In this document: positions 46,007-54,901 of the stretch, piece by piece
How positions within the stretch are numbered: the first letter of the stretch is position 1
How the letters are laid out: every line of letters starts with the position of its first letter
From: Thalassotalea_H castellviae
GTDB lineage: Bacteria > Pseudomonadota > Gammaproteobacteria > Enterobacterales > Alteromonadaceae
Reading direction: 5' to 3'
Assembly: GCF_031846185.1 (NCBI RefSeq)
Contig: NZ_JAVRIF010000003.1
Span: 372,001-436,000, forward strand
Length of the DNA: 64,000 nt
Translations under genes and position numbers: made by a program
The notes under the pieces: model-generated
What the model was told of the DNA's origin: nothing
Database searches by the model: none
What the model saw: only the letters and a program-made list of their open reading frames with translations

Positions 46007-46037
46007 GAAACTATCTATAGTTTGATGAAGTGTATCT

Positions 46038-46676
46038 ATGCTCAAAATTAATGTTGCTTTTAACTATAAATTTACCGGATTAATTATCGCGGGTTTGTTG
46101 TTTGTTTATTCTGCACATACTAATGCCAACGACGCTGTGCAAATGTATACACAGTGTGCAACGTGTCATGGCAATAAAGGTCAAGGCAATGAGTTATTAA
46201 AAGCACCTGTTCTTGCAGGGCAGTCAGCCGAGTATATTGCCAGACAATTAAACAATTTTAGTTCAGGTATACGAGGCTCTCATGAAAAAGATACCTTAGG
46301 TAAACAAATGCTTGCCTTTAGCCAGTCGTTAGATAAGGACAAAGATGTTCCTGTATTATCAAAGTATATCGAATCTTTACCTAGTATCAGTCAGCCTAAA
46401 GATACTGTTGGGGATTTAAAAAACGGTAGTCGATATTATCAAGCAAAATGTGGTGCTTGTCACAGTGGTAATGCGCAAGGTAACCCATCATTTAAAGCTC
46501 CAAAACTAGCAGGGCAAAGTGTTGATTATCTACGTCGGCAAATGCAAAATTTTGTCACTGGTATTCGAGGAACTCACGCTGAAGATAAGCTGGGTCGTCA
46601 AATGGCGATGATGGCAAAAACAACTTCAGGGCAAGAATTAGAAGACATTTTACATTTTATTGCGCAGCAAAAATAA
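46038..46676 (+). CDS. cytochrome c4-like di-heme protein
   Basis: The 212-residue protein has a signal peptide (ending near THANA) and two CxxCH heme sites (CATCH and CGACH) in two homologous halves, each with a LAGQS segment and a matching later helix (QLNNFSSGIRG, QMQNFVTGIRG). This is the class I cytochrome c4 layout. It carries electrons in the periplasm, probably to or from the di-heme peroxidase encoded next. First gene of the three-gene operon. Confidence 0.93.
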   Translation: MLKINVAFNYKFTGLIIAGLLFVYSAHTNANDAVQMYTQCATCHGNKGQGNELLKAPVLAGQSAEYIARQLNNFSSGIRGSHEKDTLGKQMLAFSQSLDKDKDVPVLSKYIESLPSISQPKDTVGDLKNGSRYYQAKCGACHSGNAQGNPSFKAPKLAGQSVDYLRRQMQNFVTGIRGTHAEDKLGRQMAMMAKTTSGQELEDILHFIAQQK

Positions 46677-46687
46677 CTAGACTTATT

Positions 46688-47935
46688 ATGAATAAACTTT
46701 TTATTTATCTCCTCATAATATTTTGTTTTATTATTTCGCCATATAGTTCGGCGCAACAAGGTGATTTTGTCTTAGCAGAAAATTGTCCGCCAAGCTTTGA
46801 ATTAACAGAACAAGGTGTTTGTCGCTTATTAACGCGATATCAGTTTTATAGTTCAGTACAAAATAAAGGTTTAGGCGGCACTCGTACCAATTTGCCTGCA
46901 CACCGAGATGGCTTTACACCTGCACAAATCGATTTAGGACGATATTTATTCTTTGATCCTGCACTGTCAAAAGATGGTTCTATTTCTTGTGCGAGTTGTC
47001 ATCAGCCAGATAAAGGCTTCAGTGATGATCTTGATAGAAGCATAGGTATTACCGGAAAAAAGGTAGCACGATCAGCTCCCACATTATGGAATGTCGCGTT
47101 TGTTGATAAATTCTTTTGGGATGTACGAGCGAATTCATTAGAAGAGCAAGCAATGGGGCCGTTATTTGATCCCCTCGAAATGGCTAACACTCCAGAGCAA
47201 CTGCTGAGTACATTAAGAAATAATCAAGATTATCAAGCAATGTTTGCACAGGCATTTCCTCAACAACCAACAGTTGAATTAGCTCAGGTTTATACTGCTT
47301 TAACGGCTTTTCAAACATCCCTGATTTCATTGAATAGCCGTTATGATCAGTATGCTCATGGTTATCATCAAGCATTAACGAAAAATGAAATAGCGGGTTT
47401 AAATGTCTTTAGGTCCTTTGTTGCTCGTTGCGCAGAATGTCATCAGCCTCCGCTTTTTACCAATAATGAAATTGCAGTAATAGGGGCTCCCGAGCCGGCA
47501 GGAAGAGAGTTAGATATCGGTGCTGAAAAAACTTATAACGCCCCTAAATTACGAGGCGCTTTTAAAGTACCAACCTTAAGAAATATTACCAAATCAGCTC
47601 CTTATATGCACTCGGGGCGATACGATAACTTACGTGATGCGGTCAAGTTTTATAACGATGGGCGAGGAAATTCGATACCAGAAGGTGAAGAAATGCTAAT
47701 ACATTGGCATATTTCAGAGCCAAATTTAACCGATGATGAGTTAGATTTAATCGTTGAATTCTTAGGTACCTTAACGGATGAAAGCTTAACACCACAAATG
47801 CCAACTAAAGTACCTTCGGGCTTACCAGTAATAGATGAAAAATTTCAGCTTCAACAAAATCAATCGTTATCATCAAATCAACAGGTTCAAATGAATCAAA
47901 AGAAAAATAATACAGCAATGCAAAGTGGGGAATAA
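46688..47935 (+). CDS. di-heme cytochrome c peroxidase/MauG-family protein
   Basis: The 415-residue protein has a signal peptide, two heme sites (CASCH and CAECH) and the CCP/MauG block (LGRYLFFDPALSKDGSISCASCHQPDKGFSD, APTLWNVAF, KVPTLRNITKSAPYMHSGRY). Such enzymes reduce H2O2 or carry out radical oxidation of a partner. It is preceded by cytochrome c4 and followed, with a 1-base gap, by the beta-helix/cytochrome protein, so it may act with both. The C-terminal 60 residues are a low-complexity Gln/Asn tail. Confidence 0.94.
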   Translation: MNKLFIYLLIIFCFIISPYSSAQQGDFVLAENCPPSFELTEQGVCRLLTRYQFYSSVQNKGLGGTRTNLPAHRDGFTPAQIDLGRYLFFDPALSKDGSISCASCHQPDKGFSDDLDRSIGITGKKVARSAPTLWNVAFVDKFFWDVRANSLEEQAMGPLFDPLEMANTPEQLLSTLRNNQDYQAMFAQAFPQQPTVELAQVYTALTAFQTSLISLNSRYDQYAHGYHQALTKNEIAGLNVFRSFVARCAECHQPPLFTNNEIAVIGAPEPAGRELDIGAEKTYNAPKLRGAFKVPTLRNITKSAPYMHSGRYDNLRDAVKFYNDGRGNSIPEGEEMLIHWHISEPNLTDDELDLIVEFLGTLTDESLTPQMPTKVPSGLPVIDEKFQLQQNQSLSSNQQVQMNQKKNNTAMQSGE

Positions 47936-47936
47936 T

Positions 47937-49478
47937 ATGAGTTCAGGAAAAATAATAGGTGCAGTACTTGTCATCGGGGCTTTCGCCGGTGGGATGTATT
48001 TTGGAAGTAATCAGAACCCAGTGCCCGTCATTACAAAAAGTTCTGGTGGTGCTAGCTACGGTGGTGGTTACGATAAGGCCGGAGATAGCGATGCAGCTGC
48101 TAGTACTGATTCAACGCGTGTAAAATATAAAAGTGAGGTCGCTGACCGCAGTATTGTTGGAGAAACGCATGTCGTCAATGATGGCGAATTAATTATGGAT
48201 GCGGTGCAAAAGGCTAAACCGGGTGACACCATTCAAGTCATGCCGGGTACTTATCATGAAACGGTTTATATTGATAAAGATAACATCAGTATTATTGGGG
48301 TTATCCAACAAGGTAAACGTGCGACTTTAGATGGTGAGAAAAAGCTAAATGATGCCATTTTATATTCGGGGAATAATTTCATCGTCGAAAATTTAGTGAT
48401 CACTAATTATAAAGGCAATGCCATAATGGGGCAGGCGGGGAATAATTTTGAAATTCGTAATAACATTATTGTTGATACGGGTGTTTACGGAATTTTCCCA
48501 CAGCTAGGTAAAAATGGTGTAGTTGAATACAATATTATTTCAGGTATTGAAGATGCCGCTATTTATGTTGGCATGAGTGATAACATTCATGTTGCTTATA
48601 ATGATGTTTTTGACAGTGTTGCGGGAATTGAAATAGAAAACTCACGACATGCCATTGTTGAAGATAATTATGTTCATAATAATACCGGTGGTATTTTAGC
48701 GTTTATCACGCCAGGCTTACCGATTAAAACCACTTATGATGTCATTATTCGCAATAACTTTATTACCGACAATAATACCAAAAACTTTGGGGCGCCAGGC
48801 TCTACAGTTGGCGGTATTCCTGCTGGTACAGGTATTTTAATTATGGCGGCGGATGATGTTGTTGTAGAAGGTAACATCATTACCAATAATAAAACGGCGG
48901 GCATATTAATTACGGATCATAATAATGCGCCGAATGTTACAATAGATCCTGAGTCGGATCCTGCCCCTGATCGTGTCATGATTTTAGATAACTTAATGCT
49001 TAATAATGGTTATGACACGATAGATGAAGCAAAAGCATTGATGTTGACTGAATTTAAACAAGGTCATCCAGATATTCTTCAAGTGGGGGCAACCAAAGAC
49101 AGCTGTATTATTAATCGCCATCGATATATCTCGGTGGGGGTAAATAAATGGGCAGAGTGTGACTTTACTAATACGGACACTATCGTTAGTTACTTATTAG
49201 AAGAGCCTGTTGCACCACGTGTTATTGACCCATCTGAACGTGGCAAAGTGGTATATAACGGCATTTGTGCTGGCTGTCATACTTATACCGGCAGAATGAT
49301 AGGTCCTCCAGTGCAAATTATTCAAGCTTTGTATATGGATAACCCACAAGGTATAGCTGATTATATCGCTAAGCCTATTAAAAAACGTGAAGACTACCCT
49401 GAAATGCCGCCGCAAAACTACTTAGATGAAGAAACGCGTTTAGCGGCTGCTAAGTATATGCTAAGTAGAAAACGATAA
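47937..49478 (+). CDS. right-handed beta-helix protein with a C-terminal cytochrome c domain
   Basis: The 513-residue protein has an N-terminal membrane anchor or signal (KIIGAVLVIGAFAGGMYFG), a Gly/Ser-rich linker, then a parallel beta-helix of PbH1 repeats (about 75-360; NNFEIRNNIIVDTGVYGIF, NIHVAYNDVFDSVAGIEIEN) and a C-terminal class I cytochrome with one CxxCH (CAGCH). The beta-helix resembles a carbohydrate-active or NosD-like scaffold; TIGR03805-type proteins are similar. It may bring a bound polymer or surface close to electron transfer. GGGGAATAAT precedes ATG at 47937. The fusion is unusual. Confidence 0.85.
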   Translation: MSSGKIIGAVLVIGAFAGGMYFGSNQNPVPVITKSSGGASYGGGYDKAGDSDAAASTDSTRVKYKSEVADRSIVGETHVVNDGELIMDAVQKAKPGDTIQVMPGTYHETVYIDKDNISIIGVIQQGKRATLDGEKKLNDAILYSGNNFIVENLVITNYKGNAIMGQAGNNFEIRNNIIVDTGVYGIFPQLGKNGVVEYNIISGIEDAAIYVGMSDNIHVAYNDVFDSVAGIEIENSRHAIVEDNYVHNNTGGILAFITPGLPIKTTYDVIIRNNFITDNNTKNFGAPGSTVGGIPAGTGILIMAADDVVVEGNIITNNKTAGILITDHNNAPNVTIDPESDPAPDRVMILDNLMLNNGYDTIDEAKALMLTEFKQGHPDILQVGATKDSCIINRHRYISVGVNKWAECDFTNTDTIVSYLLEEPVAPRVIDPSERGKVVYNGICAGCHTYTGRMIGPPVQIIQALYMDNPQGIADYIAKPIKKREDYPEMPPQNYLDEETRLAAAKYMLSRKR

Positions 49479-49513
49479 TTTTAATTATCGATATTTCAGC
49501 CTAGTGAGAGAAG

Positions 49514-49542
49514 CAAAAAGGAACCTAATGTTCCTTTTTTGT
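49514..49542 (+). terminator. terminator after the cytochrome operon
   Basis: A 10-bp stem (AAAAAGGAAC with GTTCCTTTTT) and a 5-base loop followed by TG; 36 bases after the stop. Confidence 0.88.
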
Positions 49543-49573
49543 TTAACCTCACGCTCAGTGAAAGGTTTAAAAG

Positions 49574-49602
49574 AAAAGCCCGGTTTACCACTGGGCTTTT
49601 TG
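49574..49602. terminator. second hairpin terminator, possibly a dispersed element
   Basis: AAAAGCCC and GGGCTTTT form an 8-bp stem around an 11-base loop followed by TT. It may be part of a dispersed repeat. Confidence 0.6.
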
Positions 49603-49913
49603 CTGTATGGGTTTTAATTGTCTCAAGTAGGCAACAACTTAAATTATTGAAAATATGGAGGTTTTGTTTGGATTTGTTATTTAGTGTTACCGATTGGCAA
49701 CACTTAATAAACTTTTTCTTCGTTCTTTTATAAATATTTTTTATTGGTGATGTTTAACTTATTGATTATTGGTTGTTTTAATGAATTGGCATTAAAGTTG
49801 ATATCTAACAATTGAAAACACTGAACTCTAAGAGCGACTAAGAAATTATGAGCCTTATTTAAGTGTTAAAGAAATTAAATGAGTTTATTTCAACAATTAA
49901 TGAGAGGAAAACG

Positions 49914-50132
49914 ATGAAAAATTTAACGATGATGTTATCAGTTGTATTGATGTTAGTGTCTATTAACGCTTATGCAGGCGCTGAATTTGAAAAATATGAC
50001 GTCGACGGTAACGGTGTTATCAGTGAATCGGAAGCACAAAATGACTCAGCATTGGCAGAGCAATTTAAAACGTTAGATGCAAATGGTGATGGAGAATTAA
50101 GTAAGGAAGAATTTTCAAATTTTTCAGGTTAA
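49914..50132 (+). CDS. small secreted EF-hand protein
   Basis: The 72-residue protein has a signal peptide (MKNLTMMLSVVLMLVSINAYA) and two EF-hand loops (DVDGNGVISESE and DANGDGELSKEE) with the expected calcium ligands. It is probably a periplasmic calcium-binding protein. The start at 49914 is preferred over TTG/ATG upstream because GAGAGGAAA precedes it and the signal peptide follows. No partner gene is evident. Confidence 0.88.
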   Translation: MKNLTMMLSVVLMLVSINAYAGAEFEKYDVDGNGVISESEAQNDSALAEQFKTLDANGDGELSKEEFSNFSG

Positions 50133-50251
50133 TAACCAATCTCAACCAATGCTTGCTGGTTAATCTACCTTAAACGGTAGGTCTGGTTTATTAAATTTGC
50201 TGCCTTTAAGTGCGTAACTTTAAGGCAGCATTTGTTATCGATTAGTCGATT

Positions 50252-51712
50252 TTATACCGTTTTTAATTTCCACTGACCTTTTCTAAAGCTTAGCCAGCCA
50301 ATAAGTGCAAAAATACTTTGAGCGATAGTAATGGCTAGAAATACACCGATCGGTCCTAAGTCAAACCATTTTGCTAAACCGTATGCCACAGGTATTTGAA
50401 TCAACCAATAACAAATAAAATTTATTTTTGTTGGTGTCATGGTATCTCCAGCGCCATTAAAAGCTTGCACTAAAATCATCCCTAATGCGAAAAATCCATT
50501 GCCATAGCTTATATATCTTAAGCAATCTGCGCCATATTTAATCACATTTTGATCACTCGTAAATAAACCGATAATTTGGTTTGGAATAGTGATAAATATC
50601 AAGGCAACAGTCAGTAAAAAGTAAATATTATACTTGGCGATGCGCCATACAGATTGCTCTGCTCTTTCTGGTTTATCTGCACCTAGATTTTGTCCAACTA
50701 AAGTTGCTACGGCATTACTTAAGCCCCATGCGGGTAGAATCACAAACATAATCACCCTGATCGCAATCGTATAACCAGCTACAGCATCACTGCCATAAGT
50801 CGAAACGATTCGCACTAAGGCAATCCAACTTGCGGTGGCAATTAAAAATTGAATTATTCCCCAAAATGATACTTTTAAAAGCTTTAAACATACTTCGCTT
50901 TGTATAAGTAAATGGGTAAGTGTTATTTTAATACGCCCTGAAATACCAAATAAGTAACTGAGTTGGTAGAGAACACCGACACCTCGTCCTATTGTTGTTG
51001 CTACAGCAGCACCGGTTAAACCCATTTCAGGGAAAGGTCCAACACCGTAAATAAGCAAAGGGTCCAACACGATATTTATACCATTGGCTAACCATAAAGA
51101 GCGCATCGCGATAGATGCATCGCCTGCCCCCCTAAAAATGGCATTAATTAGGAACAAGTATAAAATGGTAATTGAACCAGACAGCATGATGGTGGTATAG
51201 GTTTTACCTTCTTGAATTAACGATTCACTGCCGCCCATTAACCTTAAAATGTCTTCAGCAAAATTTAATCCTATAAAGCCGACAATCAAGGCAACCGCCA
51301 TTCCTATCCATAACGTTTGACCGGCTACAACATCAGCTTGTTCAATGTTTTTCTCACCGTAACGACGAGCAATAGTAGCCGTTACCGCCATACTTAAACC
51401 AATTGCTAACGCATATAAAAGCGTTAAAACCGCTTCCGTTAATCCAACAACTGCGACTGCTTGTGCCCCTAAACCAGAAACGAAAAAGATATCAGTAATA
51501 GCAAAAATTGACTCCATTAACATTTCTAATACCATAGGTACCGCGAGTAAAAACGCGGCAACGCCAATAGAACCTTTGGTTAAATCTTGATGGTTGCCTT
51601 TTAGTGATTGTTTAAATAATTGTCTTATGCTTAATTTTTGTTGAAGCTTATCGAAAGTTACTTCAGCGTTTGTTTCTCCTTCGTGGAGAATCGTTTTTTT
51701 ATCTGTTTTCAA
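50252..51712 (-). CDS. MATE-family multidrug/Na+ or H+ antiporter
   Basis: The 486-residue protein has about 12 membrane helices in two homologous halves, starting after a 45-residue soluble lead. Features such as MVLEMLMESIFAITDIFFVS and GAAVATTIGRGVG fit the MATE family of exporters (NorM/DinF-like). It would extrude cationic drugs or metabolites with Na+ or H+ antiport. It stands alone on the minus strand. Confidence 0.93.
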   Translation of the reverse strand: MKTDKKTILHEGETNAEVTFDKLQQKLSIRQLFKQSLKGNHQDLTKGSIGVAAFLLAVPMVLEMLMESIFAITDIFFVSGLGAQAVAVVGLTEAVLTLLYALAIGLSMAVTATIARRYGEKNIEQADVVAGQTLWIGMAVALIVGFIGLNFAEDILRLMGGSESLIQEGKTYTTIMLSGSITILYLFLINAIFRGAGDASIAMRSLWLANGINIVLDPLLIYGVGPFPEMGLTGAAVATTIGRGVGVLYQLSYLFGISGRIKITLTHLLIQSEVCLKLLKVSFWGIIQFLIATASWIALVRIVSTYGSDAVAGYTIAIRVIMFVILPAWGLSNAVATLVGQNLGADKPERAEQSVWRIAKYNIYFLLTVALIFITIPNQIIGLFTSDQNVIKYGADCLRYISYGNGFFALGMILVQAFNGAGDTMTPTKINFICYWLIQIPVAYGLAKWFDLGPIGVFLAITIAQSIFALIGWLSFRKGQWKLKTV

Positions 51713-52174
51713 AATTAATAACCTTTAGAACGGCCAAATAAGTTTTAGTGCAAATCAAGTTCATTTCATTTTAATCTGCAATGAATAAGCTTGTTAAAGC
51801 TGGCAAGGAGAGGGTGTTTATTAATCCACTCATTTAGAAGAATTGATCAAATGAGCAAAATTTAACGTGATTAAATGTTGATTTTTATTAACGGTAAAGT
51901 GTGAACTAACTAAGAATTAGTACTCATTCAACGTTGAAAACACGATAGACTTGATCCCATAAACGGTAATGTCAGCAATAACATTTGTGGATAAAATAAA
52001 ATTGTTCATTGTCCCGCTCTCTATGGAATTTGATAAGAATTACGAGAATGTCAGTGCTTAATTAAAAAGTCAACAGACTCATTAAAAATAAACTTGATTT
52101 CCAATATTTAAATTTTGTATACAGTATGCAATAATGCTTTTTTGGATTGTGTTATTTAAATTTAAGAGGTTTAC
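51713..52174. other. divergent intergenic region with one GntR operator
   Basis: About 460 AT-rich bases. The only clear element is the GntR box at 52115-52133. The left 400 bases show nothing recognised. Confidence 0.55.
52115..52133. promoter_or_regulatory. GntR operator before the ketimine reductase gene
   Basis: TTGTATACAGTATGCAATA matches the site at 57330-57348 at 17 of 19 positions and contains TTGTATACA, the core palindrome of FadR/FCD-type GntR boxes. It lies 42 bases before the gene start. The regulator is likely the GntR protein at 61110. Confidence 0.65.
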
Positions 52175-53122
52175 ATGTTGTCAATTACTGCCGAAGTTGT
52201 ACATCAAGCGTTAATGTTTCCTAAACTTGTAAATGCATTACAAGTTGCTTTTACCGAGAGCATTGAAGTGCCACCAAGATTACATTTTGATATGGAAAAC
52301 CCCAATGCAAGTCGAGAAACAACATTGTTAATGATGCCTGCTTGGCAAGCTGGAGATGTAGCGGGTATAAAATTAGTAACCGTTGCTCCTGAAAATAGTC
52401 AAAAAAACCTTCCCTCAATTCAAGGAACTTATCTTCTGTTAGATGTTGATACTGGCTCTATAAAGGCGATGATGGACGCACCATCTCTTACTGCGAAAAG
52501 AACGGCAGCAGCGTCAGCTTTAGCTGCTCGTTTTCTCTCACGTGAAAACAGTTCAACATTGCTTGTTGTCGGCACTGGCACTTTAGCACCACAATTAATT
52601 GCTGCCCACGCCAGTGTGAGACCCATTCGCCAAGTTTATGTTTGGGGAAGAGATATTAAAAAGGCACTGCAGGTTTGCCAGCAAGTTGAGCATTTAAATA
52701 TTAACTGTAAAGCTGTTGATGAATTAGAACCGCATGTAAAACTCGCCGACATCATTTCATGTGCAACGTTAAGTACAAAGCCGTTAATATTTGGCAGATG
52801 GTTACAAGCCGGTCAACATCTTGATATGGTCGGTGCTTATCGCCCAGATATGAGAGAAATGGATGATACGTGTTTAACCCGCTCTAAAGTGTTTGTTGAT
52901 AACATTGAAAGTGCTGTTCGAGAAACCGGAGATATCGCAATCCCTCTTGCTGAAAACGTGATCACTCAGGCTGATATCAACGCCGACTTATTTTCGTTAT
53001 GTAGAAAAACTTTTGTATTTAACAGAACTGATGAAGATATTACCGTATTCAAATCGGTAGGGCATGCCTTGGAAGATCTTGCTGCGGCTAAATTAGTGAG
53101 TGAATTTGTTTTAAAAAAATAA
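52175..53122 (+). CDS. lhpI: ketimine/delta1-pyrroline-2-carboxylate reductase (ornithine cyclodeaminase family)
   Basis: The 315-residue protein has the ornithine cyclodeaminase/mu-crystallin Rossmann loop (VVGTGTLAPQLIAAH). Members of this family reduce pyrroline-2-carboxylate (the product of trans-3-hydroxyproline dehydratase) to L-proline with NAD(P)H. The same GntR operator before it and before the dehydratase links the two. The symbol lhpI is by analogy; ornithine cyclodeaminase is less likely here. Confidence 0.85.
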   Translation: MLSITAEVVHQALMFPKLVNALQVAFTESIEVPPRLHFDMENPNASRETTLLMMPAWQAGDVAGIKLVTVAPENSQKNLPSIQGTYLLLDVDTGSIKAMMDAPSLTAKRTAAASALAARFLSRENSSTLLVVGTGTLAPQLIAAHASVRPIRQVYVWGRDIKKALQVCQQVEHLNINCKAVDELEPHVKLADIISCATLSTKPLIFGRWLQAGQHLDMVGAYRPDMREMDDTCLTRSKVFVDNIESAVRETGDIAIPLAENVITQADINADLFSLCRKTFVFNRTDEDITVFKSVGHALEDLAAAKLVSEFVLKK

Positions 53123-53262
53123 ATTTGAACGAGTTTATTACATTTTGCTACGTTATCGGCCTTATTTTGTTAACAGATTGTTATTCCTAAGAGAATTTAT
53201 TGACATTAGGGGAATTGACTATTTTAATTAAGAGAATTGGAACTATAAGGATAAAATAGTCA

Positions 53263-54837
53263 ATGGCGGCACCTGTCTCTTTTAATAATAAATTAACTCG
53301 GCGTGTGCTTGTTTATATTTTATTATGTAGCTCTATTTTGTCGCTAGTTTCCACTTTTATTCAACTTTACTCAGCATATCATGAAAATATAACTCGTTTG
53401 AATAATAGCTTCGATAACATTGAATCGAGTTATATTCAGTCGATATCCACCAGTTTATGGGACTTTAACGAAGCCTTAGTTCAACAACAAATTCAAGGGA
53501 TAGTTAAGTTACCCGATATCCGCTTTGTTAAAATAACAACTGGCTTTGGTAAGGTTTATCAATTTGGCGATGAAAACGCAGAGCTGAAGAAGCAAGCTAA
53601 ATATCCTATTTTTTATGGTGAAAGTGATATTGGCGAAATCTTGATTGGTGCTGATTATGAAGATATCTATCAACGATTATGGCAACAAGCAGGTTTTATT
53701 GTTACCGCGGAGTTTGTTAAAACGTTTATCGTCGCATTTTTTATCATGTTTATTGTTCATTGGTTGATCACACGTCAAATTTACCATATTACCTCCTACT
53801 CTCAACGTGTCACCACTGAGAACTTAGACGAAGAGCTTGTTTTACAAAATAGAAGTAAAAATACGGATGAATTAGATGATCTCGCTGATGCGATCAACTG
53901 TATGCGATTAGCGATCAAAAACGATATCGTAAAGTTAGAAGAAGCTGAAAATGCACTAATAAACTTAAATGGTGAATTAGAAATAAAAGTCTACGATCGT
54001 ACGGCTAAATTAGCGGCGAGTAATCAACAATTACAACAGTCACTTGATGATTTAACCTTAGCGAAAGATCAATTAGTACAGTCTGAGAAAATGGCATCGT
54101 TAGGGCAGTTGGTAGCTGGTGTTGCTCATGAGGTAAATACACCATTAGGTATTTGCGTGACTTCAATTACCGCGCTTAAAGAAAAAGTGTTAGATTTAAT
54201 CAACTCTGTAGAAAGTGAAAACTTAACCAAGTCTCAATTAACTTCAACCTTGTCATTACTGATTGAATATCAAGAAATTATCGAACGAAGTTTAAATAAA
54301 GCTGTGGAACTTATTCGCGGTTTTAAATCAGTAGCGGTAGAACAACATACTGATCCTGAAATAAATATTAATATGCTTCAGCATGTAAACGATATTGTTA
54401 ATACAGTTAAAACGCTATTTAAACGTAAAAATTACTCTATAAACGTTTCTGTCGATCCAAATTTAAATTTAGTGACATACCCCAGTGCATGGAACCAAAT
54501 TTTAACTAATTTTATGACAAACTCACACATCCACGGTTTTGATGGACGAGATAAAGGGGAAATTAATATTACTTTTACCGAAAGTAATGGCTTTTTAACC
54601 TTGGTTTATAGTGATGATGGCGTTGGATTAGACAAAGACATTAAAAAGCGTATTTTCGACCCTTTCGTTACTACCAAAAGAGGACAAGGGGGATCTGGCC
54701 TCGGCATGAATATTGTCTATAATTTAGTCGATGCTAAATTAGGTGGCACCGTGAAAAGTTTGCCGGTGAGAAAAGGCTGTAGCTTTCAAGTGAAAGTTCC
54801 CATTACTCATCAAGAAGATATAAAAGAACCGGGTTAA
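53263..54837 (+). CDS. orphan sensor histidine kinase
   Basis: The 524-residue kinase has two membrane segments (about 14-33 and 150-168) with a periplasmic sensor between, a HAMP-like region, a coiled coil and the kinase core: phosphoacceptor in VAGVAHEVNTPLG, N box NFMTNSHIHG, G1 DDGVGLD and G2 GGSGLGMNI. No response regulator is adjacent. It lies between the hydroxyproline genes; a role in their control is possible but not shown. Family HisKA of the type with a degenerate sensor. Confidence 0.92.
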   Translation: MAAPVSFNNKLTRRVLVYILLCSSILSLVSTFIQLYSAYHENITRLNNSFDNIESSYIQSISTSLWDFNEALVQQQIQGIVKLPDIRFVKITTGFGKVYQFGDENAELKKQAKYPIFYGESDIGEILIGADYEDIYQRLWQQAGFIVTAEFVKTFIVAFFIMFIVHWLITRQIYHITSYSQRVTTENLDEELVLQNRSKNTDELDDLADAINCMRLAIKNDIVKLEEAENALINLNGELEIKVYDRTAKLAASNQQLQQSLDDLTLAKDQLVQSEKMASLGQLVAGVAHEVNTPLGICVTSITALKEKVLDLINSVESENLTKSQLTSTLSLLIEYQEIIERSLNKAVELIRGFKSVAVEQHTDPEININMLQHVNDIVNTVKTLFKRKNYSINVSVDPNLNLVTYPSAWNQILTNFMTNSHIHGFDGRDKGEINITFTESNGFLTLVYSDDGVGLDKDIKKRIFDPFVTTKRGQGGSGLGMNIVYNLVDAKLGGTVKSLPVRKGCSFQVKVPITHQEDIKEPG

Positions 54838-54901
54838 AACGCTTGTTTAACCTACTAAAATCAGTCGTTTCAATAGCGCTTTATTCAGCCTTTTATTCTA
54901 T

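Larger units (their letters stand above)
49479..49913. other. intergenic region with two terminators
   Basis: About 435 bases. It contains terminator hairpins at 49514-49542 and 49574-49602. A short frame at 49539-49733 runs through the second hairpin and is not a gene. The rest is AT-rich without a recognised feature. Confidence 0.6.

Noticed and set aside
49539..49733. 64-residue frame after the cytochrome operon
   Set aside because: It starts with TTG, has no ribosome binding site and runs through a clear terminator hairpin, so it is probably not translated.
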